Shown here: piece after piece, positions 46,142 through 54,863 of the stretch | Layout of the letters: every line of letters begins with the position of its first letter | Numbering within the stretch: the first letter of the stretch is position 1 | From: Phormidium tanganyikae FI6-MK23 | GTDB lineage: Bacteria; Cyanobacteriota; Cyanobacteriia; Leptolyngbyales; Leptolyngbyaceae | Length of the DNA: 64,000 nt | Reading direction: 5' to 3' | NCBI GenBank assembly: GCA_019359175.1 | Contig: JAHHHU010000002.1 | Span: 124,001 to 188,000 of the forward strand | Position numbers and translations under genes: made by a program | Notes under the pieces: generated by a model | What the model was told of the DNA's origin: nothing | The model's database searches: none | What the model saw: only the letters and a program-made list of their open reading frames with translations

Positions 46142-47173
46142 TTACCGCGCTACTGTTCCGCGCTTCCACTCGCTCAATCCTTTGCCCAAAATTACAAACA
46201 GCACTAGTGTTCCTTGAATCACACCTGCGAGCGATGACTCTAAACTGAGATCCAATGGAAGCTGCAAACTGCCAATATTCAGCGCACTAAAGAAGAACGC
46301 GATCGGTAACAATAACCAAGCATTCATTCCCGCTAGCAAAGTCACCAACAGAGCTAGAAATCCCAATCCGCTCGAAATGTTTGGAATCAATCGGTGAAAC
46401 ACTGCGACGACTTGTAGCGCTCCTGCCACTCCCGCAAACGCCCCACAGATTGCAAATGCGCTGAGAAGCTGGCGCACTGAGGGAATTCCCAACACATAAG
46501 ACGCGCGAAGATTTTGCCCCACCGCTCGAAGCTTTAAACCGAAGTGCGTTCTGCCCAAAATGACGATCGTTGCGACCAGTGAGAGCAGTGCGAGTAAAAC
46601 CGCGATCGGACTTGCATCCGTAGTTCCAAAAGTTGGCAACCAGAGCGACTCTGGAAACTGTTCGGTTCCGCTCATCGAAGCAACTCCGGGACGCTTCCAC
46701 GGGCCAAACACCAAATACAGTGCAATTCCATCCGCCAGAAAGTTCAAACCTAAGCCTGCAAAGATTTCATTGATGCGTCCATAGATATTCAGCACGCCTG
46801 CCAACAGTCCCCACAGCATTCCCCCAACTCCACCTGCCAAGATTGCGAGTAAAAGCGCGATCGCGGGCGGAAAATTATCCTGCGTCAGTCGCAGCATAAA
46901 CGTTGTTGCAATGCCACCAAAGGCAATTTGTCCTTCAATCCCTAAGTTATACAATCCAGCGGTGAACGTAAACAACAATCCACACGAGCAAATTAACAAT
47001 GGGGCTAAGGTTGCAACGACCCGCGCGAACTGTCCCGGTGTGCCAAATGCACCAGAGATAATTTCGGTCATGACTGCGATCGGGGATGCACCTGCGAGTA
47101 GAATGAGCAGCATCGTAAAGAGAACGGATAGGACGATCGCACCAATTTGATAAGTGAGCGTTCGGTTTAGCAT
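46142..47173 (-). CDS. BMP-type (nucleoside) ABC transporter permease
   Basis: A 343-residue permease of the branched-chain/BPD_transp_2 superfamily, of the kind found with BMP-family binding proteins (NupP/YufP-like). About nine membrane helices are visible; GLYNLGIEGQIAFGG and the cytoplasmic coupling segment GLKLRAVGQNLRASYVLGI are characteristic. These importers normally use two different permeases, but only this one is encoded here. It is 9 nt downstream of the ATPase gene. Confidence 0.87.
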   Translation of the reverse strand: MLNRTLTYQIGAIVLSVLFTMLLILLAGASPIAVMTEIISGAFGTPGQFARVVATLAPLLICSCGLLFTFTAGLYNLGIEGQIAFGGIATTFMLRLTQDNFPPAIALLLAILAGGVGGMLWGLLAGVLNIYGRINEIFAGLGLNFLADGIALYLVFGPWKRPGVASMSGTEQFPESLWLPTFGTTDASPIAVLLALLSLVATIVILGRTHFGLKLRAVGQNLRASYVLGIPSVRQLLSAFAICGAFAGVAGALQVVAVFHRLIPNISSGLGFLALLVTLLAGMNAWLLLPIAFFFSALNIGSLQLPLDLSLESSLAGVIQGTLVLFVILGKGLSEWKRGTVAR

Positions 47174-47182
47174 ATTTACTTC

Positions 47183-48694
47183 CTAAATACTTGCGGGTTC
47201 TGCTTCAACAAATCGCCCACCAATCATCTGCCCGAGCTTTTCAGCGGTGAGTTTTGAGGATTCTATCGGTGCAGAGACTTGATCACCACTAAACACTAAG
47301 ACTCGATCGCTATATTGCATGATTTCATCTAAATCCGAGGACATAAATAGAATGGTCGTCCCCGTCTGACATCGCGCGATCAACTGTTGCCATACCCACA
47401 ACGTCGATTCAATGTCTAGTCCGCGTGTCGGGTGTTCCATTAACAATAGATTCAGTGGAACAGGTAACAATGCAAGCTGTGTTCGTTGTTGGTTGCCACC
47501 GGATAGCCGCTCTACATGAGAACTCGGTTTGCCTCGAATGTTGAATGTTGAGATCGCTTCAGTCGCTTGTTGATGGCTTCCTTTCCAATCAATCATTAAC
47601 TTTCGCGCTGGACTCCTGAGAATAAAGTGTTCGTGAATCGAGAGTCCTCGGATTAAGCCATCTTTCAGTCGATCCGCAGGAGAATACCCGATTCCATGCT
47701 TGATGTACTCTGGGTAAGGCTTTTGGGTCATATCGGACTGATCGATCACTACTGTTCCGATCGCTGTTTTAATCAATCCCGCACAAAGCAATAGTAAAAG
47801 CTGCTGTCCGCTGCCTTCAAGTCCCGCAAGTCCAATCACTTCGCCTTTGTATGCGGTGAAATCACCCATGTTTAGGGTTAAGCGATCGTCTTTTACAACC
47901 ACTTGGTTTAACTCCAACATCGGTTCAGCTTGTCGCGTGACGGGTTTCATCGGGAGTGCAAGTTCTTTACCAAAGATCAGATCAATCAAAATCGAATCAG
48001 GACAAGGAATCTCAGCGTTTCCGACCACTTTTCCAGCCCGCATCACTGTCACTCGATCGCAGACTTCTTCGACATCTTCCAGCTTATGCGACACAAAGAT
48101 CACAGACCTTCCTTCTGAAGCAAGCTGTCTTGCCGCATTGAACAATGCTGTTTTTTGATCCGCAGAAATTCCCGTCGTTGGCTCATCTAGAATTAAGGTC
48201 TTCACCCCTAGAGAAAGTAGGCGAATGATTTCAAGCTGTTGACGCTCTCCCACGGTTAGATCAGAAACTCGATTGTTCGGATTGAGCGAAAAGTTAAACG
48301 CTTCAGTCAATCGATGAAACTCTCGACGAGCGCGATCGGGATTGACAAACTTCAATCCTGAAAAAAGCCCCTTCGATAGCACTTCACCCCGACCCACCAT
48401 AAAGTTATCTAAAACGGATAGCGGCGGGAAGTCGAGCGGATCTTGATGCAGCATTCCGACTCCCGATCGAATCGCATCCGCAGGCGTTTTCACATTTGCA
48501 GGTCGCCCATCAAACAGCACGCTTCCGGCATCTCGACTGATAAAGCCGCTGAGAACTTTGACGATCGTGCTTTTTCCTGCCCCGTTTTCACCCAGTAGCC
48601 CGTGAATGCTTCCCGCTTCGATCGTCATCGACACATGATCATTCGCGAGAACTTGCCCGAAGCGCTTTGTAATCTGTTGAAGTTCGATTCGCAT
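47183..48694 (-). CDS. BMP-type (nucleoside) ABC transporter, double ATPase subunit
   Basis: A 503-residue protein with two fused ABC cassettes, like YufO/NupO and RbsA. The first cassette has Walker A GLLGENGAGKST, signature LTVGERQQLEI and Walker B LILDEPTTGIS. The second has a reduced Walker A (GLAGLEGSGQQLL), signature LSGGNQQRTQLA and LLLMEHPTRGLD, a pattern normal for this class. The ATG at 48694 begins MRIELQQITKRFG; the longer frame reads through an intergenic terminator and is rejected. It energises uptake by the neighbouring permease and binding protein. Confidence 0.9.
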   Translation of the reverse strand: MRIELQQITKRFGQVLANDHVSMTIEAGSIHGLLGENGAGKSTIVKVLSGFISRDAGSVLFDGRPANVKTPADAIRSGVGMLHQDPLDFPPLSVLDNFMVGRGEVLSKGLFSGLKFVNPDRARREFHRLTEAFNFSLNPNNRVSDLTVGERQQLEIIRLLSLGVKTLILDEPTTGISADQKTALFNAARQLASEGRSVIFVSHKLEDVEEVCDRVTVMRAGKVVGNAEIPCPDSILIDLIFGKELALPMKPVTRQAEPMLELNQVVVKDDRLTLNMGDFTAYKGEVIGLAGLEGSGQQLLLLLCAGLIKTAIGTVVIDQSDMTQKPYPEYIKHGIGYSPADRLKDGLIRGLSIHEHFILRSPARKLMIDWKGSHQQATEAISTFNIRGKPSSHVERLSGGNQQRTQLALLPVPLNLLLMEHPTRGLDIESTLWVWQQLIARCQTGTTILFMSSDLDEIMQYSDRVLVFSGDQVSAPIESSKLTAEKLGQMIGGRFVEAEPASI

Positions 48695-48720
48695 AATCCA
48701 TTCACACAGCAATAAAAAAT

Positions 48721-48745
48721 GTGGTTCGCATTCACAACGAACCAC
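48721..48745 (-). terminator. Intra-operon attenuating terminator
   Basis: Perfect 8-bp stem GTGGTTCG / CGAACCAC, 9-nt loop, followed on the minus strand by ATTTTTTATT. It sits between the binding-protein gene and the ATPase gene, so most transcripts should end after the binding protein. Confidence 0.8.
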
Positions 48746-48753
48746 CTTCAATT

Positions 48754-49992
48754 CTATTTACTTGGGCCTTCCATTCCCGCTAGCAACTGCGGCATATACC
48801 AAATTTGCTGATCCGTTGCCGTTTCTCCTGCCTTGACAAAATCTGTTCCATCCTGGAATTTAATCGGGCCTTTGTACAGATTGATACTGCCATCGCCCAT
48901 TCCTTTGGCAAACTCATCGAGAAACTTCTTGTTCTCGCCCAATGCCTGCCCCGGATTGAAGCCGATCATTCCACTAGCGGGAGCAGAAAGACTCTTCCAG
49001 TCTGGCCCTGACCAGACAAACTCGCTCGGATAGTTTCCAGATTTTGCTTTCTGTACCGCATCCGTGTAGGGCAACGACCAACGATAGAACGGCACACCCA
49101 AACACACGCTCGGCGCGAGTGTACAGCCCGTTTCTAAGTCATAGTGAACAAACTTCACTTTCTTACCCGCATCCGCCGCTCTCTTGCCCTGAACGGCAAC
49201 TTCCGGTGTATCAATTCCGCTCATCACGACATCATAACCACCGTTGTAGTAGTCGTCTGCAACCTTAGTCGGGTCGAGCGTTTTGCCGGGAATGTTGAAC
49301 CAAAATCCGATCCAGGTCACTTTGAAATTTAGATCTGCTGCGGGCTTTTTGCGATAGTTCTCCCAGCAATATTTCGCACCTAGAAATGCAGCGGAAGTAT
49401 AGCGTCGAGTTTCATCATTGATCAGCGGGCCTAAATAGCCGATCTTTCCGCTGTCCGAACCCAATGCCGCCGCACAACCCGCAACCATTTTTCCGTATTC
49501 CATCCGCCCCATAATGTTGCTTAGGTTCGCTTGGTTTTTGAAGTTCTTGCCTTCTTTCCAAGCGTAGTCGCCCGATGCGTGAATCACCTTCACATCAGGA
49601 TGTTTCTTGGCGGCTTCCAGTGCATCATCTCTGAAATCATCCGAGTTAAAGATGATCAGCTTCGCACCTTTCGCAATCAGATCATCCGCAACCTGCGATC
49701 CTTTTACATTTGGGCGATCGGCAGGATTGACCTTATCCACAAATTCCAATTTAGAACCGGGTACGTTTTTAACTGCGCCTTCAATCCCTTCAAAGTGCGC
49801 TTGGTTCCAACCTGCATCGTTTTTCGGCCCAACTAAGACCATGCCTATGATGTAATCACCGCTACCTGCTGCGGTTGGAGAAGATGCAGTTTGATTTGGG
49901 GTGTTACCTGTACCACAAGCTCCCACGATCGAGCCTAACGCAATTGCAAATCCAGCTTGTCGGAGAATTCTAGAACGCCAATACTGTGTCAT
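48754..49992 (-). CDS. BMP family lipoprotein, substrate-binding protein of the ABC importer
   Basis: A 412-residue periplasmic lipoprotein of the BMP/Med/PnrA family, which typically binds purine nucleosides. The signal peptide carries the lipobox IVGAC (Cys26). YIIGMVLVGPKNDAGWNQAHFEG is the usual start of the first lobe; later NIMGRMEYGKMVAGCAAA and SGIDTPEVAVQGKRAADAGKKV fit the family. Two extra Cys (GCTLAPSVC) may form a disulphide. ATG 49992 is chosen because it begins the signal peptide. It is the first gene of the importer operon. Confidence 0.9.
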   Translation of the reverse strand: MTQYWRSRILRQAGFAIALGSIVGACGTGNTPNQTASSPTAAGSGDYIIGMVLVGPKNDAGWNQAHFEGIEGAVKNVPGSKLEFVDKVNPADRPNVKGSQVADDLIAKGAKLIIFNSDDFRDDALEAAKKHPDVKVIHASGDYAWKEGKNFKNQANLSNIMGRMEYGKMVAGCAAALGSDSGKIGYLGPLINDETRRYTSAAFLGAKYCWENYRKKPAADLNFKVTWIGFWFNIPGKTLDPTKVADDYYNGGYDVVMSGIDTPEVAVQGKRAADAGKKVKFVHYDLETGCTLAPSVCLGVPFYRWSLPYTDAVQKAKSGNYPSEFVWSGPDWKSLSAPASGMIGFNPGQALGENKKFLDEFAKGMGDGSINLYKGPIKFQDGTDFVKAGETATDQQIWYMPQLLAGMEGPSK

Positions 49993-50166
49993 ATTTTGTA
50001 GAAATTTGAACAAACAATGTGAGATGTGGGAGCGATGCAAACGATTGTTTTGCTCTCGGATTATCACGAATTCAGGCGCTCGCGAAATGTATTCCAAGCC
50101 ACATCAAATTATCAAGATTCGCTAAAAATCTAAGGAAATGCAGAAATTTTTAAGCTGTTTTTTCTT

Positions 50167-52806
50167 TTACGAAATCGCGCCCCGCACTAAGACGACGGTG
50201 CAATCACAGCGCCGCGCGATCGCTTCAGGAATATTCCCCTGAATGACTTGTTGCAAAAAGCCCTCACGAGTCGCACCCAACACGATCACATCACACTGAT
50301 CTTTCTGTGCCAAATCGATCACCGCATCTGAAACCGAATCCGCACAAACAGGCATCAATTCCACCGGACACGCTAATCGATCGTTTAAAAATTTCATCGA
50401 TTCATTCAGCGAATTGGGATCAGGGAGATCGCGATGTGGTTGGTGAATCTGACACAGACGAATTTCTGGAGAGTTCGATAACTGCGCGAGAGCAGGCATC
50501 AACCGAATCGCTTGACGAGAATTTGGCCCGCCTGCTGTCGGAATCAACCAGCGATCGAATGGAATTTCTGTTTCCATCTCCGCCCCAAATTTCACCAGCA
50601 CAACATCGCAGCCCGCCTGCCGAATCATCGTATCGACCACATTCCCAAAAATCCGTCCCGGCGTAGAAGTCTCGCCATTCCAGCCCATGATAATGACATC
50701 AATCCGTTGCTCTTTGATCGTCTCTAGAATCGCTTGAGCAATGTCATGGGTGACGCGGACTTGTGTATGAACTGAAATTTTCCACTCTTTACCCAAATGA
50801 ACCGCTTTCTTGAGAAGTTTTCGGCTCACCGCCGTTGAAACCGCAGTTTCGGCAGGCGTTCGATGTCGCGCGATCGGAATCACCTGCAAGCATTCCAATT
50901 CATATTCTCGATCGTGTGCGATCGCCGCTGCCATTTGTAACAATCGTCCTGCGGTTTGTGGATTCGCGATCGGCACTAAGACCCGACCTTTTCCCGTTTC
51001 CGGTGCGCGAGTTTGATACACCACGTAAGACGGTTCCGGCTGCGGGCCAACTTTCGCGGCGTTTGTCAGTCGATCGGATTCGGCTCGAATAATATCAGCG
51101 CGGGTAATAATTCCAGCTAATTTCCGGCGATCCACCACAGGCAATCGGCTAATCTTGTAGCGATTTAATAAATACAAAACCTGGCTGAGTGGATCATCTG
51201 GATGCACCGTCACAGGTCGCGGTGTCATGATTTCGCTTAACGGTTGAGCATGATCTAGCTGACGTTCCGTAATATTCGATAAATCTGTCTCCGTCACAAT
51301 TCCGACTAGCACTCCATTATCGATCACCGGAAATCCGCGATGATGCGATCGAGAAAATGCCTGAATTGCTTCATCTAAACTAACTTGACTCGACAACGTT
51401 TCAACTCGCGGCTGCATCAAATGTTTCGCAGTCAAGCCAGAAAGTCGCGTTTCTATCTCCGGATTTGCCTGTAAATGAATCCCTCGATATTCCAGTAAAT
51501 GCTTATAAATCGATCCGCTAAACATACTCTCTGCAACCAGATAAGCCGTCACTGAACCAATCATTAATGGCAACACAAGATTGAAATCTGCGGTCATCTC
51601 GAACACAATGACGATCGCAGTAATCGGACCACGAGTCACCGCACTAAAAAACGCCCCCATTCCTGTAAGCGCCGCTGTAGTCGTCAAGGCTTCACTCATA
51701 TCTAAACCGAGTGGAACCCCCGCAGTCTGCAAACTCTGAGCCGCGAAGCTAACCAAATACCCCAACGCCGACCCCAAAATCAGCGAAGGTGCAAACAATC
51801 CACCCGGCGCACCCGACCCAAACGCGACCAGCGTCAAAACAAACTTCGTAATAAAAATGACCGCAGTAATTCGCCAGCCAAATTCACTCGTAATCCAAAC
51901 TTCTTGTAAGCTCGCACTCCCTCGCAGCGCATCTGGAAGAATCGCGATCGCTAATCCAGACATCCCTCCTGCAAACGCAATCCGCAGCGGCAAACTCCAC
52001 TTCAATACTTTGCCGTTAATCTTCAAGCTCAACAGAATTCCCCGGACAAACAGCGATCCCAACAGCCCCGCCAGCACTCCTACCACTAAAAAGATCGGAA
52101 TTGCCTGAAGATTAAAACTCGTCATAATCTCCAACGAGTTCGGGCTACCGTTAAATCCCTGTCCTCCCAACAATCGCGAAACGACTGCACCGACAAACGA
52201 TGCCAAGATCGCTGTTCCCAATGTCAGCCCAGAAACATCTTGTAAAAGTTCTTCCACCACAAATAAAACACCCGCGATCGGCGCATTAAATCCCGCCGCC
52301 AATCCCGCCGCCGCTCCCGCTGCAATCAACTGCCGACGATGCACCGGAGAAGTCGGAACCCAATCACTCAACTGGGCAGCGATCGCGGCTCCAATCTGTA
52401 CTGTCGGCCCTTGCCGCCCCAAATTCAATCCCGATCCCAACGCCAGTAAGGTCGTCGCTAATTTCGCGATCGCAACTCTCAGATTGAGCGCACTCGTCAC
52501 CCCACCCAACGCCGCTTTCACCTGCGGAATTCCGCTTCCTGCCGCTTCGGGTGCAAGCCACTCAATCAACAAACCGATTAATAATCCCGCCAGGATTCCG
52601 ATCGTAGGTAACGCAATCCAAGCGGGATAAATTATTGCTGTTTGAAGTCGCCAGTGACTCAGCCAGCCCACACTCTGCTTCAGTGCGACCGCTGCTAGTC
52701 CCGACACAAATCCAATTAAACACGCCTCAAGAACAGCCAACTGTTTCGATGAAACCGCGCTCAGTCCAAATCTCGATCGCTTCGCGTCACGGAAGATTCG
52801 CCACAT
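50167..52806 (-). CDS. ClC chloride channel/transporter with CBS pair and two UspA domains
   Basis: An 879-residue fusion. The ClC membrane domain fills residues about 20-445, with selectivity motifs AAGSGIPQV (90-94), GRQGP (130-134) and GGLFAPSLILG. A CBS pair follows (about 460-580, LMQPRVETLSSQVSLDEAIQAF ... LSEIMTPRPVTVHPDDPLSQ, read in parts), then two UspA-like nucleotide-binding domains (about 610-740 and 745-879). The gating Glu of GKEGP transporters is Gln132 here, while the inner proton-path Glu (VVEEL, 185-186) is kept; this suggests altered gating or channel-like behaviour. The CBS and Usp parts imply control by adenine nucleotides. Confidence 0.92.
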   Translation of the reverse strand: MWRIFRDAKRSRFGLSAVSSKQLAVLEACLIGFVSGLAAVALKQSVGWLSHWRLQTAIIYPAWIALPTIGILAGLLIGLLIEWLAPEAAGSGIPQVKAALGGVTSALNLRVAIAKLATTLLALGSGLNLGRQGPTVQIGAAIAAQLSDWVPTSPVHRRQLIAAGAAAGLAAGFNAPIAGVLFVVEELLQDVSGLTLGTAILASFVGAVVSRLLGGQGFNGSPNSLEIMTSFNLQAIPIFLVVGVLAGLLGSLFVRGILLSLKINGKVLKWSLPLRIAFAGGMSGLAIAILPDALRGSASLQEVWITSEFGWRITAVIFITKFVLTLVAFGSGAPGGLFAPSLILGSALGYLVSFAAQSLQTAGVPLGLDMSEALTTTAALTGMGAFFSAVTRGPITAIVIVFEMTADFNLVLPLMIGSVTAYLVAESMFSGSIYKHLLEYRGIHLQANPEIETRLSGLTAKHLMQPRVETLSSQVSLDEAIQAFSRSHHRGFPVIDNGVLVGIVTETDLSNITERQLDHAQPLSEIMTPRPVTVHPDDPLSQVLYLLNRYKISRLPVVDRRKLAGIITRADIIRAESDRLTNAAKVGPQPEPSYVVYQTRAPETGKGRVLVPIANPQTAGRLLQMAAAIAHDREYELECLQVIPIARHRTPAETAVSTAVSRKLLKKAVHLGKEWKISVHTQVRVTHDIAQAILETIKEQRIDVIIMGWNGETSTPGRIFGNVVDTMIRQAGCDVVLVKFGAEMETEIPFDRWLIPTAGGPNSRQAIRLMPALAQLSNSPEIRLCQIHQPHRDLPDPNSLNESMKFLNDRLACPVELMPVCADSVSDAVIDLAQKDQCDVIVLGATREGFLQQVIQGNIPEAIARRCDCTVVLVRGAIS

Positions 52807-52871
52807 ACGAAGGCTCTGAGTAACGAAGATGCAAAATCATCCTAGCCGAGAGTGGAGCAATCAAAATGTTT

Positions 52872-53546
52872 CTATGCAGGAGATTGTGCTTCTGAATCGG
52901 CTGCGATCGCAGGTTGTTCGGTCGCGGGTTGCTGAACAGGTTTGATCGCAGGTGTAGATTGTCTTTCTGCCTGCATCTCTTTTTCTTGAAACAACAATCC
53001 ACCCAAATGCACGATCGACAATCCCAACGCCGCTAACGAAACCACATAGCTATGCAGCGTATACAAATGCGCCACCGTCAACGTTCCAACCGCTCCGCCC
53101 GTAATAATGTCACGCAATGTCGCACCGATAAACGGAATTGCTTCGATCGTTCCAAGCTCGATTTTCAGTCTCCAGAATCCAAGCTGATTCCAGCTAAGAA
53201 TCATCGCCGTCCAGCTTAAGCCGATCGCGCTCAAGGTGAACAAAATCCCACTAATCCAAGCCGTCAACCAACTCCGACGGAACCGCTCCCCCAAAAACAT
53301 CACCACAATTTGCACCAGCCCCAACACAATCACAAAATTGCCTGACAGATTGTGCAATGTGTGAACCAACCATCCAAAAGGTACTGCCGTATCAATCTGT
53401 TGAAGCGAGTCATACGCACCGCCAGCGGTCGGGACGTAGTAAAACGCGATCAAAATTCCAGAAGTAGCAGCCAGCAATGTAAGCGTAAGGATGGAAACGG
53501 CAAGAACGGTCGATAGTCGTCGCAGGATAAAGGCGGGATTAAGCAT
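52872..53546 (-). CDS. Cytochrome b6-like membrane protein with altered haem ligation
   Basis: A 224-residue protein homologous to the N-terminal four-helix part of cytochrome b/b6. Helix B has LHNLSGNFVIVLGLVQ, with His65 at the first haem-ligand site, but Gln79 where the second His (+14) is expected. Helix D keeps both His, 15 apart (His165 in LYTLHSYVV and His180 in LSIVHLG). The b_p-type pair (65/165) is therefore complete while the b_n-type pair lacks one ligand. The C-terminal 35 residues are a Pro/Gln/Ala tail. It is not the photosynthetic petB, which is far more conserved and lacks such a tail. It lies 65 nt upstream of the ClC gene. Confidence 0.82.
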   Translation of the reverse strand: MLNPAFILRRLSTVLAVSILTLTLLAATSGILIAFYYVPTAGGAYDSLQQIDTAVPFGWLVHTLHNLSGNFVIVLGLVQIVVMFLGERFRRSWLTAWISGILFTLSAIGLSWTAMILSWNQLGFWRLKIELGTIEAIPFIGATLRDIITGGAVGTLTVAHLYTLHSYVVSLAALGLSIVHLGGLLFQEKEMQAERQSTPAIKPVQQPATEQPAIAADSEAQSPA

Positions 53547-53755
53547 GACTCGACTCAGTAATGAATACTTTGTGAATTTCCGTTAAGTGAATTCTAACGA
53601 AATTCTTCACTTTTAGAAATAATTCTTAATTTCTTTGATTAAGAACTGCGATCTGTTCTCAGAATATGATCTCTCGATCGACTCCAACTCTGTCTAAGCG
53701 CGGAATCTCAAACGAACACGATAAAATGATTGCCTGAAGCTTTGAGAACAAAACC

Positions 53756-54478
53756 TTGCCTACTCTTGGTGTCAACATCGACCACATCGCAACCATCCGC
53801 CAAGCTCGCCGCACCGTTGAGCCTGATCCTGTTGCCGCTGCCGTCCTCGCCGAACTCGCGGGAGCCGATGGCATCACCGTCCACCTCCGCGAAGATCGTC
53901 GCCACATTCAAGACCACGATGTTCAACTGCTGCGGCAAACTGTTCGCACCCATTTGAATCTAGAGATGGCTGCAACCGATGAAATGGTGTCGATCGCGCT
54001 TGATCTCAAGCCCGATTACGTCACGCTCGTCCCCGAAAAACGCGAGGAAGTCACCACCGAAGGCGGACTCGACATCGCTGGACAACTCGATCGCATGACC
54101 GAAGTGGTCAGCACGTTACAAAACTCCGGAATTCCCGTCAGTTTATTCATCGATGCCGACCAAGAACAAATCGAAGCCTCGGCAACAGCAGGCGCAAGAT
54201 TCATCGAACTGCACACCGGACAATACGCCGGATCGTATTCCGAAGAAGGACAAGCCAAAGAACTAGAAATTCTCGCGCAAGGATGCGAACTGGCGATCGC
54301 TGCCGGACTCCGCATCAACGCCGGACACGGTTTAACTTATTGGAATGTTCAATCGATCGCGCGGCTCCCCGGCATGGAAGAATTGAATATTGGGCACACG
54401 ATCATTAGTCGCGCCGTCCTCGTTGGATTAGAACGAGCGGTAAGAGAAATGAAACAAGCCATTCGCGGAGAACTTTAA
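53756..54478 (+). CDS. pdxJ: Pyridoxine 5'-phosphate synthase PdxJ
   Basis: A 240-residue TIM-barrel enzyme that joins 1-deoxyxylulose-5-phosphate and 3-amino-2-oxopropyl phosphate to make pyridoxine 5'-phosphate (vitamin B6). Motifs: [17 protein letters not shown] at the N-terminus, [44 protein letters not shown], and [13 protein letters not shown], ending [11 protein letters not shown]. The start is TTG; no ATG gives the conserved N-terminus. Confidence 0.96.
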   Translation: MPTLGVNIDHIATIRQARRTVEPDPVAAAVLAELAGADGITVHLREDRRHIQDHDVQLLRQTVRTHLNLEMAATDEMVSIALDLKPDYVTLVPEKREEVTTEGGLDIAGQLDRMTEVVSTLQNSGIPVSLFIDADQEQIEASATAGARFIELHTGQYAGSYSEEGQAKELEILAQGCELAIAAGLRINAGHGLTYWNVQSIARLPGMEELNIGHTIISRAVLVGLERAVREMKQAIRGEL

Positions 54479-54521
54479 CTCCGGCTTTTCTACATTCAGA
54501 CCGATTAAATAGGAAGATTCC

Positions 54522-54848
54522 ATGACAACTTATTACTATGTTTTGGCAAGCCAGAAATTTTTGCTGGAAGAAGAACCGATGGATGAAGTTCTGAAAGAAC
54601 GCTATCGCGACTACAAAGAAAAAAACAGAGAAATTGATTTTTGGGTGATTAAAGAACCCGCTTTCTTAGAAGCGCCCGAAATGGCAGAAATCAAAGCAAA
54701 ATGTCCGCGTCCTTGTGTCTCGATCGTCTCGACCAACAAACAATTTATTACCTGGCTCAAGCTGCGACTAGAATATGTCATCACCGGAGAGTACCAGCAA
54801 TCGGAAACGATTCCGAACCCGCTCGGTTCTCTAGAACCTGTTTCCTAA
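54522..54848 (+). CDS. ycf54: Ycf54, chlorophyll biosynthesis cyclase factor
   Basis: A 108-residue protein of the Ycf54 family, needed for the aerobic Mg-protoporphyrin IX monomethyl ester cyclase (AcsF/CycI) that forms ring E of chlorophyll. The sequence is diagnostic: TTYYYVLASQKFLLEEEP, IDFWVIKEPAFLEAPEMAEIKAK, and ISTNKQFITWLKLRLEYV-like (here IVSTNKQFITWLKLRLEYV). It lies 43 nt after pdxJ on the same strand. The cyclase subunit gene is not in the window. Confidence 0.95.
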   Translation: MTTYYYVLASQKFLLEEEPMDEVLKERYRDYKEKNREIDFWVIKEPAFLEAPEMAEIKAKCPRPCVSIVSTNKQFITWLKLRLEYVITGEYQQSETIPNPLGSLEPVS

Positions 54849-54863
54849 GTCCCCTAAATTTCT

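Noticed and set aside
48695-48751. Longer N-terminus for the ABC ATPase
   Set aside because: It would translate through the attenuator hairpin at 48721-48745 and precede the conserved MRIELQQITKRFG start.
52872-53546. Photosynthetic cytochrome b6 (petB)
   Set aside because: Sequence is too diverged, lacks one haem His, has a Pro/Gln/Ala tail, and no petD follows.
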